Source of the DNA: Saprospiraceae bacterium
Lineage (GTDB): Bacteria > Bacteroidota > Bacteroidia > Chitinophagales > Saprospiraceae
Assembly (NCBI GenBank): GCA_028280415.1
Contig: JANQLV010000061.1
Location: forward strand, 186,001 to 250,000
Direction: 5' to 3'
DNA: 64,000 nucleotides
Shown here: piece by piece, positions 34,040-42,296 of the stretch
Numbering within the stretch: position 1 is the stretch's first letter
Layout: every line of letters starts with the position of its first letter
Program-made: the position numbers and the translations under genes
The notes under the pieces: generated by a model
Database searches by the model: none
Told to the model about the DNA's origin: nothing
The model's input: only the letters and a program-made list of their open reading frames with translations

Positions 34040-34533
34040 GAATACTTGTTTTTTTATTGACCTTTTGCATCGCCTGTTCTCTCAATGCCCAAATGGAATT
34101 ATCTTTGGGTGGTATGACCTGGAAATGCAACAGAGATGGCGATTTTTTAGTGATGGAACTACGCGCTCCCACTAAAGGTTGGATTGGAGTTGGATTTAAT
34201 CAGGAGAATAGCATCGTCCAGAGTGATTTGCTTTTATTTCACATAGTCGATGGTAAAGAAGGAAGCACAGATTTGTATGTCAAAGGAATAGGCAACCCTA
34301 AAACAGACAAATCATTAGGTGGTAGTCATGACATTGAGATTATTGATTTTAGCGAAACCAAAAATGAGACATATATTAAGTTCCGTCGCTTATGGAAGGG
34401 AAAAGATGTATATGATTACCAACTAAAAAATGGAGAGGCCTTTTGGCTGATACTGGCATATTCGACCCATGATGAATTTGCGCATCATTCCAGAATGAGA
34501 AAGCATGAAAAAGTTATATTCAATGTAAAATAA
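34036..34533 (+). CDS. secreted DOMON-domain protein
   Basis: 165 residues with signal peptide (to about 19, LNAQ) and a single DOMON fold: GGMTWKCNRDGDFLVMELRAPTKGWIGVGFN, SDLLLFHI, DIEIIDFSE and KNGEAFWLILAYST. DOMON domains bind heme or sugar; the Met/His pattern (HDEFAHHSRMRKHEK) could hold heme but ligands are not certain. It sits between the NTF2-like gene and the LytS-type kinase gene; it may be an input or output of that system. Confidence 0.75.
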   Translation: MRILVFLLTFCIACSLNAQMELSLGGMTWKCNRDGDFLVMELRAPTKGWIGVGFNQENSIVQSDLLLFHIVDGKEGSTDLYVKGIGNPKTDKSLGGSHDIEIIDFSETKNETYIKFRRLWKGKDVYDYQLKNGEAFWLILAYSTHDEFAHHSRMRKHEKVIFNVK

Positions 34534-34534
34534 T

Positions 34535-35593
34535 ATGATAAAGTTTAACCAAAAGTTCTGGTTTTATAATCTGATGGTATGGTCAGTAGTTGCCGTTTTT
34601 ACTGCCACGCAACTATATTTAAAATCCCTGCAATCGGAACCAGTCAATCCTTGGTTAAATATTTTCTGGATACAGTTAGCTGTATGGTGGGTGTGGGCAT
34701 TTATCACGCCCATCATTTTCAGGCTCGCAGAGAAATTTAGAATAGGGAAGGGAAATTTTTCTAATGCCTTCATTTTACTTCTTGCATCTGTCGGATTGGT
34801 ATTGGTCTATCTGGGCATTTATACCATTATCTGGCTATTGGCAATTCATGGAACTGTAAACTGGGGGAGCTTTGAAAATTTGTATCGAGTTCTATTTGTC
34901 AACCTTTTTCATTGGCACTTTTTCATATGCATGGCAATTGTCGCAGTTGTCCATGCATATACCTATTATAAAGATTCGGAAACCGAGAGAATAAGAGGCA
35001 TTCAGTTGGAAAAGGATTTGATTAGTAATCAATTGCGAATGCTGAAAATGCAATTACAGCCACATTTTCTGTTCAATACTTTGAACAGTATCGTTAGTGC
35101 CATTCACCTGCAAAAAACAGAGGTTGCAAGTGAAATGACAACGGGCTTAAGTGAGTTATTGCGCATTTCACTAAACGAAAACGGACGAAGCGTTGTATCT
35201 TTAGAGGAAGAGTTGAATTACGTTCAAAAATATTTGCAAATAGAACAACATCGTTTTAAAAATTTAAACGTAGTTTACAAAATACAGGAAGAGGCGCTTC
35301 AAGTGGAGGTGCCCAATTTCTTTTTACAACCTATTGTTGAGAATGCAGTTAAACACGGCATAGCTAGAAGTGTAGGAGCACAATTATTGCGGATAAGTGC
35401 GCAAATCGTTTCCGTGGATCAGTTACAAATTAATATCTATAATGAAGGCCCGCCACTCGTCCAAACAAAAGGAGGCATCGGGCTCCAAAATGTAAGACAA
35501 AGGTTATATTCCCATTATGGTGATACAGCTGAATTGAAATTATATAATTTGAACGATGGGGTTAATACCCAAATAAATTTGCCTGCTTCATGA
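34535..35593 (+). CDS. LytS/YehU-type sensor histidine kinase
   Basis: 352 residues: four TM helices (about 10-28, 42-62, 78-102 and 120-140), a coiled-coil linker, a His_kinase domain with the phospho-acceptor H177 in LQPHFLFNTLNSI, and an ATPase domain (about 265-350) with N-box ENAVKH and GGIGLQNVRQRL. The kinase's partner is the LytTR regulator overlapping its 3' end by 4 bp (ATGA at 35590). Confidence 0.9.
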   Translation: MIKFNQKFWFYNLMVWSVVAVFTATQLYLKSLQSEPVNPWLNIFWIQLAVWWVWAFITPIIFRLAEKFRIGKGNFSNAFILLLASVGLVLVYLGIYTIIWLLAIHGTVNWGSFENLYRVLFVNLFHWHFFICMAIVAVVHAYTYYKDSETERIRGIQLEKDLISNQLRMLKMQLQPHFLFNTLNSIVSAIHLQKTEVASEMTTGLSELLRISLNENGRSVVSLEEELNYVQKYLQIEQHRFKNLNVVYKIQEEALQVEVPNFFLQPIVENAVKHGIARSVGAQLLRISAQIVSVDQLQINIYNEGPPLVQTKGGIGLQNVRQRLYSHYGDTAELKLYNLNDGVNTQINLPAS

Positions 35594-36351
35594 CCGATAC
35601 CATTTCAGTGGCGATAATTGATGATGAACTGGATGCCCGTTCGCTGGTGAAGCTTCACCTGGAACGGCATAGCCACTTAAAACTGATCGGAGAAGCGGGG
35701 GATGGGGTGGAAGCTCAAAAATTATTGAAAGAACTGCGCCCTGATTTAATTTTTTTGGATATACAAATGCCGGGTTATAATGGAGTAGAAATCTTAAAAC
35801 GAGCAGTCGAAATTCCCCATGTCATTTTTATTACGGCCTATGATGATTTTGCGGTTAAGGCATTTGAATTGAATGCGATAGATTATCTATTGAAACCCTT
35901 TACCGCGCAAAGATTTGACCAGGCTGTATCACGCGCCACCAATCGTTTGGCTACCCCTATCACAAAGGAAATTGTACATCAACTCATCGGTCAGTTTAAG
36001 TTGAAAAGTGAAAATACTTATCTACAACGATTAGCCTATAAACGTGGCAACGTTACGGAATACATTGACACTAATAAATTGCAGTTCATAAAATCGGCTA
36101 ACCAATATGTTGAAGTCTATGTGGAAAATCAAAAATACTTGATCAGGCAAAGTTTAGACTATCTTGAGAAACAATTATCCCCGGAAGTTTTTATCAGAAT
36201 ACATCGTTCAGTAATCGTGCGCTTGTCTTTGATAAAAGCAATTCAGCAAGATGAATTCAGGCATTATCAGGTTATTTTGTATTCAGGTGAAACTTTACCG
36301 CTTAGCCAGGTGAGAAAACCATTATTAATAGCGAAACTGAATGCTGAATAA
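35590..36351 (+). CDS. LytTR-family response regulator
   Basis: 253 residues: N-terminal receiver (about 5-120) with acidic pocket DD11-12, phospho-acceptor D57 and the K in YLLKPF; C-terminal LytTR DNA-binding domain (about 150-250, IKSANQYVEVYV and IRIHRSVIVRL). Cognate to the LytS-type kinase just upstream. LytTR proteins bind paired direct repeats near promoters; the 31-bp-spaced repeats at 33503-33580 are the natural candidate. Confidence 0.9.
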   Translation: MTDTISVAIIDDELDARSLVKLHLERHSHLKLIGEAGDGVEAQKLLKELRPDLIFLDIQMPGYNGVEILKRAVEIPHVIFITAYDDFAVKAFELNAIDYLLKPFTAQRFDQAVSRATNRLATPITKEIVHQLIGQFKLKSENTYLQRLAYKRGNVTEYIDTNKLQFIKSANQYVEVYVENQKYLIRQSLDYLEKQLSPEVFIRIHRSVIVRLSLIKAIQQDEFRHYQVILYSGETLPLSQVRKPLLIAKLNAE

Positions 36352-36438
36352 AGGAGGATATGATGGTCGCTAGAATATTGTGGCTAATTTGAAAATCAAT
36401 AGAGGCGTAGAAAGAGCTTTGGCAAAGCAAATCGCTTA

Positions 36439-37437
36439 ATGGGTGATATGGTTAATGAAAAAACAGGAACAGAAAGATATAATCAATGGAGAGGCTACAT
36501 GTCAGTTAACCCAAATACTTCAAACGATAAGATTGCCAGCACCAGATTTGGATACCTGCGGTATCTGGACCTGGGGCCAAAAGATGGCAAGGTTCTTCTT
36601 TTTGTAACAGGAGGAGGAGCGAGCTTTAGAGCAGCCGCTGCATTCTACTGGCTGTGCGATGAAGGCTACAGGGTCCTGTCAATTAACAGACCGGGCTATT
36701 TTGACCTGCCCTTAGATGCGGCAAATAGCATTGAAGAGCATGCAGATATCTATTATGAAGTAATCCAGCATTTAGGGATAAAAGAGGATATCAATGTATT
36801 CGGTATTTCAATGGGAGGCCTTTCCGCTTTGTATTACGCTTCGAAATACCCCACAAAATCGTTGGTGCTATGGAGCGCTGTTACGGGAAATTATCAAGTG
36901 AATAAAGCCTCTGCAAATTCTCTATTGGGAAAATTAATACTGAATAAATCAGGGAAAAAATTAATTTCTTGGCTACTCAATAAATCCGCCATGTTTTTTC
37001 CTAAAATGACGATTGAGACCTTCTTGAAAACAGAAGCAGATTTGGATAAACAAGAGAGGAAAGCACTTGCTCGGGAAATAATGGCCGATCCCCAAAGTAA
37101 GCAAGAGTTTATGCAGTTCATGGACGCTTTGACACCAATGGAATCATTATACAATGGAATGATGGATGAAGTGCGTAAAGCCCAAAATCTTGAAGCAATG
37201 GATTGGACCAAGATCAAATGTCCAACTTATGCGGTGCATTCTACTATTGATATTGATGTAGGGATGGATCACCCAAAAAGGCTTGAGCAAATGATTCCAG
37301 ACATTAGAATGGAATACGTCCGGGCAGGAGGTCATTTTGTTTGGTGGGGTGATGAGGGAAATGAAGTAAAAAAGAATACGATAATATTTTTGAATGAAAT
37401 CAATCACCTGGAAACTACATCTAAAAGCAAGCTCTGA
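36439..37437 (+). CDS. alpha/beta hydrolase, cytoplasmic
   Basis: 332 residues, no signal peptide. FVTGGGASFR oxyanion region, nucleophile elbow GISMGG (S124), acid near STIDIDVGM and His in AGGHFVWWG. Typical alpha/beta hydrolase; substrate unknown. Its 3' end overlaps the next gene by 44 bp in a different frame. The start used is the first ATG; a later one at 36499 is possible but would cut into the N-terminal region. Confidence 0.75.
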   Translation: MGDMVNEKTGTERYNQWRGYMSVNPNTSNDKIASTRFGYLRYLDLGPKDGKVLLFVTGGGASFRAAAAFYWLCDEGYRVLSINRPGYFDLPLDAANSIEEHADIYYEVIQHLGIKEDINVFGISMGGLSALYYASKYPTKSLVLWSAVTGNYQVNKASANSLLGKLILNKSGKKLISWLLNKSAMFFPKMTIETFLKTEADLDKQERKALAREIMADPQSKQEFMQFMDALTPMESLYNGMMDEVRKAQNLEAMDWTKIKCPTYAVHSTIDIDVGMDHPKRLEQMIPDIRMEYVRAGGHFVWWGDEGNEVKKNTIIFLNEINHLETTSKSKL

Positions 37438-37816
37438 GCAGGTATTTGATCTGCTATCTTCTCCTGAAGGGATGATGAAATTTTGGGTTGAAAAAGCAAG
37501 CCAAAAAAACGATCAAATTCATTTTACTTTTCCAAATGGGCAAACCTATACTGCAAGAATTCTGAAATTCTTGCCCGGGAAAGAGTTTCACCTGATTTAT
37601 TTTGATACTGTGGTGAAGTTCTATTTGAAGCCGCTTGAAAAGCAAGGAACCGATTTGATACTTCTTAATGAACAAATACCGGAAGATGATTTGTTAGAAG
37701 TCCATGCAGGCTGGGTTTCCGTTTTAATGAATCTAAAAGCAGTTGCAGATTTTGACTCTGATTTAAGGAACCATAACTCTGATAAGACCTGGGATCAGGG
37801 ATACGTTAATAATTGA
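37394..37816 (+). CDS. SRPBCC/AHSA1-like domain protein
   Basis: 140 residues with the SRPBCC signature: an N-terminal strand then helix KASSEQVFDLLSSPEGMMKFWV, a central sheet and the C-terminal helix EVHAGWVSVLMNLKAVADF, as in the AHSA1/START-like family. The start codon lies inside the 3' end of the alpha/beta hydrolase gene (44-bp overlap), indicating co-translation. Ligand unknown. Confidence 0.8.
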   Translation: MKSITWKLHLKASSEQVFDLLSSPEGMMKFWVEKASQKNDQIHFTFPNGQTYTARILKFLPGKEFHLIYFDTVVKFYLKPLEKQGTDLILLNEQIPEDDLLEVHAGWVSVLMNLKAVADFDSDLRNHNSDKTWDQGYVNN

Positions 37817-37966
37817 ATAAAGCCATATAAAAGGGTATGTCAAAAAAGCCATACTTTCAATAATTCCAGCCCTTCTAATTTTATTAGGTTACAAACCGAA
37901 AGCTAAACTCAAAGCCGCATCTGGGATGAATTCTGAAATCGTAGATATTAACCTGATTTAATTAAG

Positions 37967-38021
37967 AAGTTATTTAAGAATGAATTGATGGTTTACGGTC
38001 AAACTCATTCTTAAACAACTT
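37967..38021. terminator. bidirectional hairpin between convergent genes
   Basis: AAGTTATTTAAGAATGAATT (37967-37986) pairs with AACTCATTCTTAAACAACTT (38002-38021), a long imperfect stem flanked by T runs on the + strand. It lies between the convergent SRPBCC and TonB genes. Confidence 0.7.
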
Positions 38022-38038
38022 TTTTAATTCCTTCCAGG

Positions 38039-38980
38039 CTAACCTCTAACCAACTTAAATTTAACCGGAAGGTTGAAATACACTTTAACGGGTCTTCCTC
38101 TTTGCTTTCCGGGAATCCATTTTTCCGGCATATTGTTCATCAGCTTCACGACACGAAGTGCTTCCTCTCCGCATAGCGCTCCTATATCACGAAGAACGGT
38201 TGGTTCTTTGACCAATCCATCTTTATCAACAATAAAACGAATTACTACAGTGCCTTCTACACCGTTTTCACGAGCAATCGGGGGATACTTGATGTTTTCA
38301 TAGATGAACTTAAGCATCTTTTGAGAGGCGCACTCTTTGCGTACTTCTTCGTCTGGTTCATTTTCACAACCCGGAAACCGGGGCATTTCTTCTACTATCT
38401 GAAAGATTTCTTCCACTTCCGGCTCTGGCGGCGGAGGTGGTGGCGGCGGAGGCGGTGGAACCTCCGCTTTTACTTTTTTAGGTTTAATGACCGGAGCTAC
38501 TACTTCTGTACTGATGTCTATACTTTGGTCAACAAACTCTATTTCTTCTTCTTCGATAAACTCTTCTTCGGGTACTTCTTTGATCACAGATGGCGGCGGA
38601 GGCGGTGGCGGAGGTGGTGGCGGCCCTGTACTCCGAGGAGGAGCAATATCAAAATCCTCTTCCATCTCCAAAGCATCATCAGGAATTACTACTTCTTTTT
38701 TATAAGAAATAAGCCCCAAGGCCCCAATTGCCAGCAGTAGGGAAACCACAAAACCGAACAACAGGATTGGACTTCTGTAGTTAAAAATATCCACTTCCTG
38801 GTATTTATTACGCCCCACCAAGGGGGAGGAGGGAAGTTTTCCTTTATACTTTTCCTGGAGATTCTCTCTTGATTTTTTTGCTATAAAATAACGGGCAGAG
38901 TAGATAACAGCCAGAATGAAAACAATAAGTAATCCAATGAGTGTTAATACTTCTTTTGAGGTAAATGCTAGGTCTTCCAT
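38039..38980 (-). CDS. TonB-family energy transducer
   Basis: 313 residues: one N-terminal TM (about 11-29) and a second hydrophobic segment (about 72-92), two polyproline tracts (about 117-130 and 175-185), an acidic stretch, and the TonB C-terminal domain (about 215-313) with YPPIAREN-GVEGTVVIRF, DKDGLVKEP and the terminal VYFNLPVKFKL. Family role: couples proton-motive force via ExbBD to outer-membrane receptors. The two-TM start is atypical for TonB and recalls M56/BlaR-like TonB variants. Confidence 0.9.
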   Translation of the reverse strand: MEDLAFTSKEVLTLIGLLIVFILAVIYSARYFIAKKSRENLQEKYKGKLPSSPLVGRNKYQEVDIFNYRSPILLFGFVVSLLLAIGALGLISYKKEVVIPDDALEMEEDFDIAPPRSTGPPPPPPPPPPPSVIKEVPEEEFIEEEEIEFVDQSIDISTEVVAPVIKPKKVKAEVPPPPPPPPPPPEPEVEEIFQIVEEMPRFPGCENEPDEEVRKECASQKMLKFIYENIKYPPIARENGVEGTVVIRFIVDKDGLVKEPTVLRDIGALCGEEALRVVKLMNNMPEKWIPGKQRGRPVKVYFNLPVKFKLVRG

Positions 38981-39390
38981 TTTGTAATGTTTTACTTTAA
39001 GTTATAACCATATCCCTCAAAAAGCAGTGATTTTTGTCAATGATATTGCTAATAAATGTCATGTAAAAGAAGCAGGTAAACAATTGCTTATCAAGTGTAA
39101 AAAACCGGGGATCGTTTGTTTACATTTAGCTCATAATGTAAACTGGAGAATAAATAAAATGTAAAAGAGCGTAAAGCATTATATGTGGTAGGGCTGAACA
39201 TTAGTTAAATCTAATGCTTGAAATCCGGGGATTAATTAGGGCTAACCTTTTTGTAAAAAGGATGAATTGAGTAAGAAGTTGTAAATTGTACTTTATTTAA
39301 AACCTGTCCAGATTTTGTTTCTGTTGTTGAAGCACATTTTCGTAAACCAGGTAATTACTTTGATCAGATTTTTAAAACAATCCCGGAAAA
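38981..39390. other. divergent promoter region of tonB-type gene and a hydrolase
   Basis: 410 bp between divergent genes. Apart from the perfect 9-bp palindromic arms at 39118-39143 and several TGTAAA repeats it holds no gene and no obvious RNA. Confidence 0.45.
39118..39143. promoter_or_regulatory. palindrome upstream of the TonB gene
   Basis: GTTTACATT (39118-39126) and AATGTAAAC (39135-39143) are perfect 9-bp arms with an 8-bp spacer, about 140 bp upstream of the TonB start. It looks like a dimeric repressor operator or a hairpin. Confidence 0.4.
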
Positions 39391-40083
39391 ATGCCTACGA
39401 AGAATTTGTTATTATTACACGGAGCTTTGGGAAGCAAGGAGCAGCTTGCCAGACTAAAGGATCTCTTAACGGATCAATTTATAGTTCATTCCCTTGATTT
39501 TGAAGGACATGGGGACCGGCCAAGTGATCAGGTTTTTTCCATTGAACTTTTCACAGAGAATGTAAAAGATTTTATATTAAAAAACGGGCTCGAGCAAACT
39601 AATATTTTCGGCTACAGCATGGGAGGTTATGTGGCTTTAAACCTGGCAATTAAGTATCCCGAATTAGCAGATCGAATTCTTACCTTTGGAACAAAATTTA
39701 ACTGGACGAAAGAAAGTGCGGAGCAGGAAGTGAAAATGTTGAATCCGGATATCATTGAGCAGAAGGTTCCGAAATTTGCCGGGCATCTCAAAAACCTTCA
39801 CGGACTTGAAAATTGGAAAACGGTACTGCATAAGACGGCCGGGATGATGCTTGAGCTGGGTAATGGCGCTGTTCTACATGCTGATAGTTTTGAAAGGATC
39901 AATCAGCAGGTACTTATTGCTATCGGCACCCTGGATAATATGGTGAGTATCGAAGAGTCAAAAAATATAGTAGCACATTTGAAAAATGGTCAACTAAAGA
40001 TCATCGAAGGATTCAAACATCCTATCGAAAAAAATGACCCCTTACAGTTAGCTAAAATTATCAATGACTTTATTAATGGCTAA
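39391..40083 (+). CDS. alpha/beta hydrolase (MenH/esterase-like)
   Basis: 230 residues, no signal. HGALGSKEQL at about 10-19, DFEGHG at about 36-41, nucleophile elbow GYSMGG (S76), DNMVSIEES with the acid, and His in EGFKHPIEK. The compact size fits MenH/YcjY-like esterases; substrate not known. It ends 10 bp before the convergent DUF2490 gene. The ATG at 39391 gives the conserved start directly before the first strand. Confidence 0.8.
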   Translation: MPTKNLLLLHGALGSKEQLARLKDLLTDQFIVHSLDFEGHGDRPSDQVFSIELFTENVKDFILKNGLEQTNIFGYSMGGYVALNLAIKYPELADRILTFGTKFNWTKESAEQEVKMLNPDIIEQKVPKFAGHLKNLHGLENWKTVLHKTAGMMLELGNGAVLHADSFERINQQVLIAIGTLDNMVSIEESKNIVAHLKNGQLKIIEGFKHPIEKNDPLQLAKIINDFING

Positions 40084-40093
40084 AGCAATTGGA

Positions 40094-40750
40094 TTAAAGA
40101 TTAACAAAGGCAATTATATTAATCTGATCCCGACTTCCGTTAGCCAAGAATTGATTCATATAACCCAACTCAAAACGTACATATTTATTAAGCTTATAAC
40201 CGAGACCTCCGTAAAGCCGGTTTCGGTCAAAGCGGTTCCCGTCGTCGTTTATAAAAATTTCATTATAGGAAGAAAGGTAGTAGGTCCCATCACTCATCTC
40301 TTTATTGTTTAGTGGAATATTCAACGCGAGAAAATATCGAAAGCGAAGTCTGAAATTATCTTCTATAAAGCGTTGTTCAAAACGATAGCGATGCTGTACC
40401 TTAACGATACCAATGCTTTGTCTGGTAATGAATTGCTGGAAAATACGATGTTCATTAATATCGACTTTGTCATCCGATCCAGGGATATAATTCTGACTTA
40501 GAATATAACCATATCCCAGCAGGACATTATTATTGTTTTCTGTAAGATTATAGCCGATCCCCGTCCGAAGTAATAATTGTTCAAGATCGCCAACAGCATT
40601 ATAGTTTCGATACTGTGCTTCGTTATGCCAGTTTACTTTGTTATTTATCTTTTTGTTGCCCAGGTAAATCAACCAATTACCCAGATCACTATCCTGTCCA
40701 TAACTCACTGCTGGAAACAAAAACATCATTAGTGTAAAAAATCGTAGCAT
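40094..40750 (-). CDS. DUF2490 family outer-membrane protein
   Basis: 218 residues with a signal peptide (cleavage near SYGQ) and about ten amphipathic strands; motifs GNWLIYLGNKKINNKVNWHNEAQYR and QQFITRQSIG match the DUF2490 family, thought to be small outer-membrane beta-barrels. The C-terminus ends in AFVNL. Function unknown. Confidence 0.8.
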   Translation of the reverse strand: MLRFFTLMMFLFPAVSYGQDSDLGNWLIYLGNKKINNKVNWHNEAQYRNYNAVGDLEQLLLRTGIGYNLTENNNNVLLGYGYILSQNYIPGSDDKVDINEHRIFQQFITRQSIGIVKVQHRYRFEQRFIEDNFRLRFRYFLALNIPLNNKEMSDGTYYLSSYNEIFINDDGNRFDRNRLYGGLGYKLNKYVRFELGYMNQFLANGSRDQINIIAFVNL

Positions 40751-40914
40751 GATCTAAATTTTTATTTAATCGTTTTAGTGTCGGCCTAAGGGTCTTTGCT
40801 GATCTATGAAAATGTCTTTTCCGCTTATTGGTGGCTTTCCTTCCGGAATAAAAGAATCATGATAGATCAAAAAGTACTGTTTTCTCGACATAACAAATAT
40901 AATCCAGGCAGATT

Positions 40915-42069
40915 TTAAAGAAACTGGTCCAGGCCCTCTATTTGATTGCAGGCGTTGAATTTTGTAAAAGCAGTTAATGCCACATTCAGGTCGGGGATTA
41001 TCCGTTCTTTATTTTTTAAAGGCGTTTGCCAGACTAAATTTTTGACGATTAAAACCTTTTTCTTTCGATCCGCTTTCAGATCAATTTGTCCGACAAAAGC
41101 AGTTCCCCGAAGTAAAGGCAGACTAAAGTATCCGACCTTTCGCTTGGCAGAAGGAACATAGCATTCCAGCGTATAATTGAAGTTAAATAAGTCGATCATT
41201 CTTTTGCGTTGAATGATCAGATTATCAAAGGGCGAAAGGATTTTGATATATTTCTTTCTTCGCCTGGGTTTAAAATTTTCCAGTGATTCTCTTATTGCAT
41301 AATAGACTTGTCCATCTGTTCCCTTGACCTGAACTTTGCTTATTTCCCCGGACTCTTGCAGTTCTGCCAGCAATTTTTCCTGGCTCTTTTTGGGGATAGT
41401 GATCAGGTGCCCGAATTCCCTTGCTTTCATAATGCCATTGGCCCGGAGATCTCTTAGGATTAAATATTTGTAGTAATCTTCTTCGGATGGCAGGCGGGTA
41501 TCTATATCTTGTGGCAGTACATTTTCGGTAAGATCGAATACCTTTTGGAATCCTTTTCTACCAGTAACCATCAGCTCCCCTTCCATAAATAGTTGGCGCA
41601 AAGCCTGATTCACCGGATGTCCGCCCCAGGCATGATCGTATTGAAGTGTTTTGTCTTTGGTGAAATCCCTGCCCATTTTAGGTCCCTCGGCCTTGATCCG
41701 GTCATAAACATACTGCATCCATTTTTTGTCTCTCTTACGCCAATGACCTACTCCGGCTTTGACTTTTTCCATAAATACCAGGCTATATCTGAAATCTTTC
41801 ATGGGCAAATAGCTGGCGGCATGCGCCCAGTACTCGAAAACCTTTCGTTTTTGTTCAAGCGCTTCAAGGTACTCTGGCCGGTAATCCGGTATTCTGGTAT
41901 AAAGAATATGATGATGCGCCCGGGCGATTACGGAGATCGTATCTATCTGAATATAACCCAGCTTTTCAATAACCGCTTGCGTACCTTCAGTGCCCCTGTA
42001 AGTCGATCTGCCTGAGAGCAATTGATTATTCAAGATATAAGACTGCGCTTGCTTTAAACTAATATTCAA
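40915..42069 (-). CDS. YcaQ/AlkX-like winged-helix DNA glycosylase
   Basis: 384 residues in the winged-helix DNA-binding (HTH_42) family that includes E. coli YcaQ. Near the N-terminus LGYIQIDTISVIARAHHH holds the Q-I-D catalytic motif (Q41, D43) that is Q-x-Q/D in the family, followed by PDYRPEYLEALEQKRKVFEYW. Family role: removal of bulky or cross-linked alkylated bases. Length matches the family. It is monocistronic in this window. Confidence 0.85.
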   Translation of the reverse strand: MNISLKQAQSYILNNQLLSGRSTYRGTEGTQAVIEKLGYIQIDTISVIARAHHHILYTRIPDYRPEYLEALEQKRKVFEYWAHAASYLPMKDFRYSLVFMEKVKAGVGHWRKRDKKWMQYVYDRIKAEGPKMGRDFTKDKTLQYDHAWGGHPVNQALRQLFMEGELMVTGRKGFQKVFDLTENVLPQDIDTRLPSEEDYYKYLILRDLRANGIMKAREFGHLITIPKKSQEKLLAELQESGEISKVQVKGTDGQVYYAIRESLENFKPRRRKKYIKILSPFDNLIIQRKRMIDLFNFNYTLECYVPSAKRKVGYFSLPLLRGTAFVGQIDLKADRKKKVLIVKNLVWQTPLKNKERIIPDLNVALTAFTKFNACNQIEGLDQFL

Positions 42070-42296
42070 AGTGGGAAATTATCGGGTCAATAATAAATCC
42101 TGGTTGGACAGGTCATAAAACTATCTTTCCGGCAGGGTAAAGTAATCATTGCTCTTTTAATTCCAAAGTATTAATCTGAAAAAATAGCTTATCGAAAACG
42201 ATTCTTACATTGAACCTTACTATTTCAATAAGCTGAGATTGTCTAAAGAAACCGTTTGCGCTCTTTTTCGTATACCTTGAAAATAGATGAATTACA

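Noticed and set aside
38321..38740. 139-residue + strand frame rich in R and W
   Set aside because: It is the antisense of the polyproline tracts of the TonB gene; the composition is explained by CCN codons read backwards.
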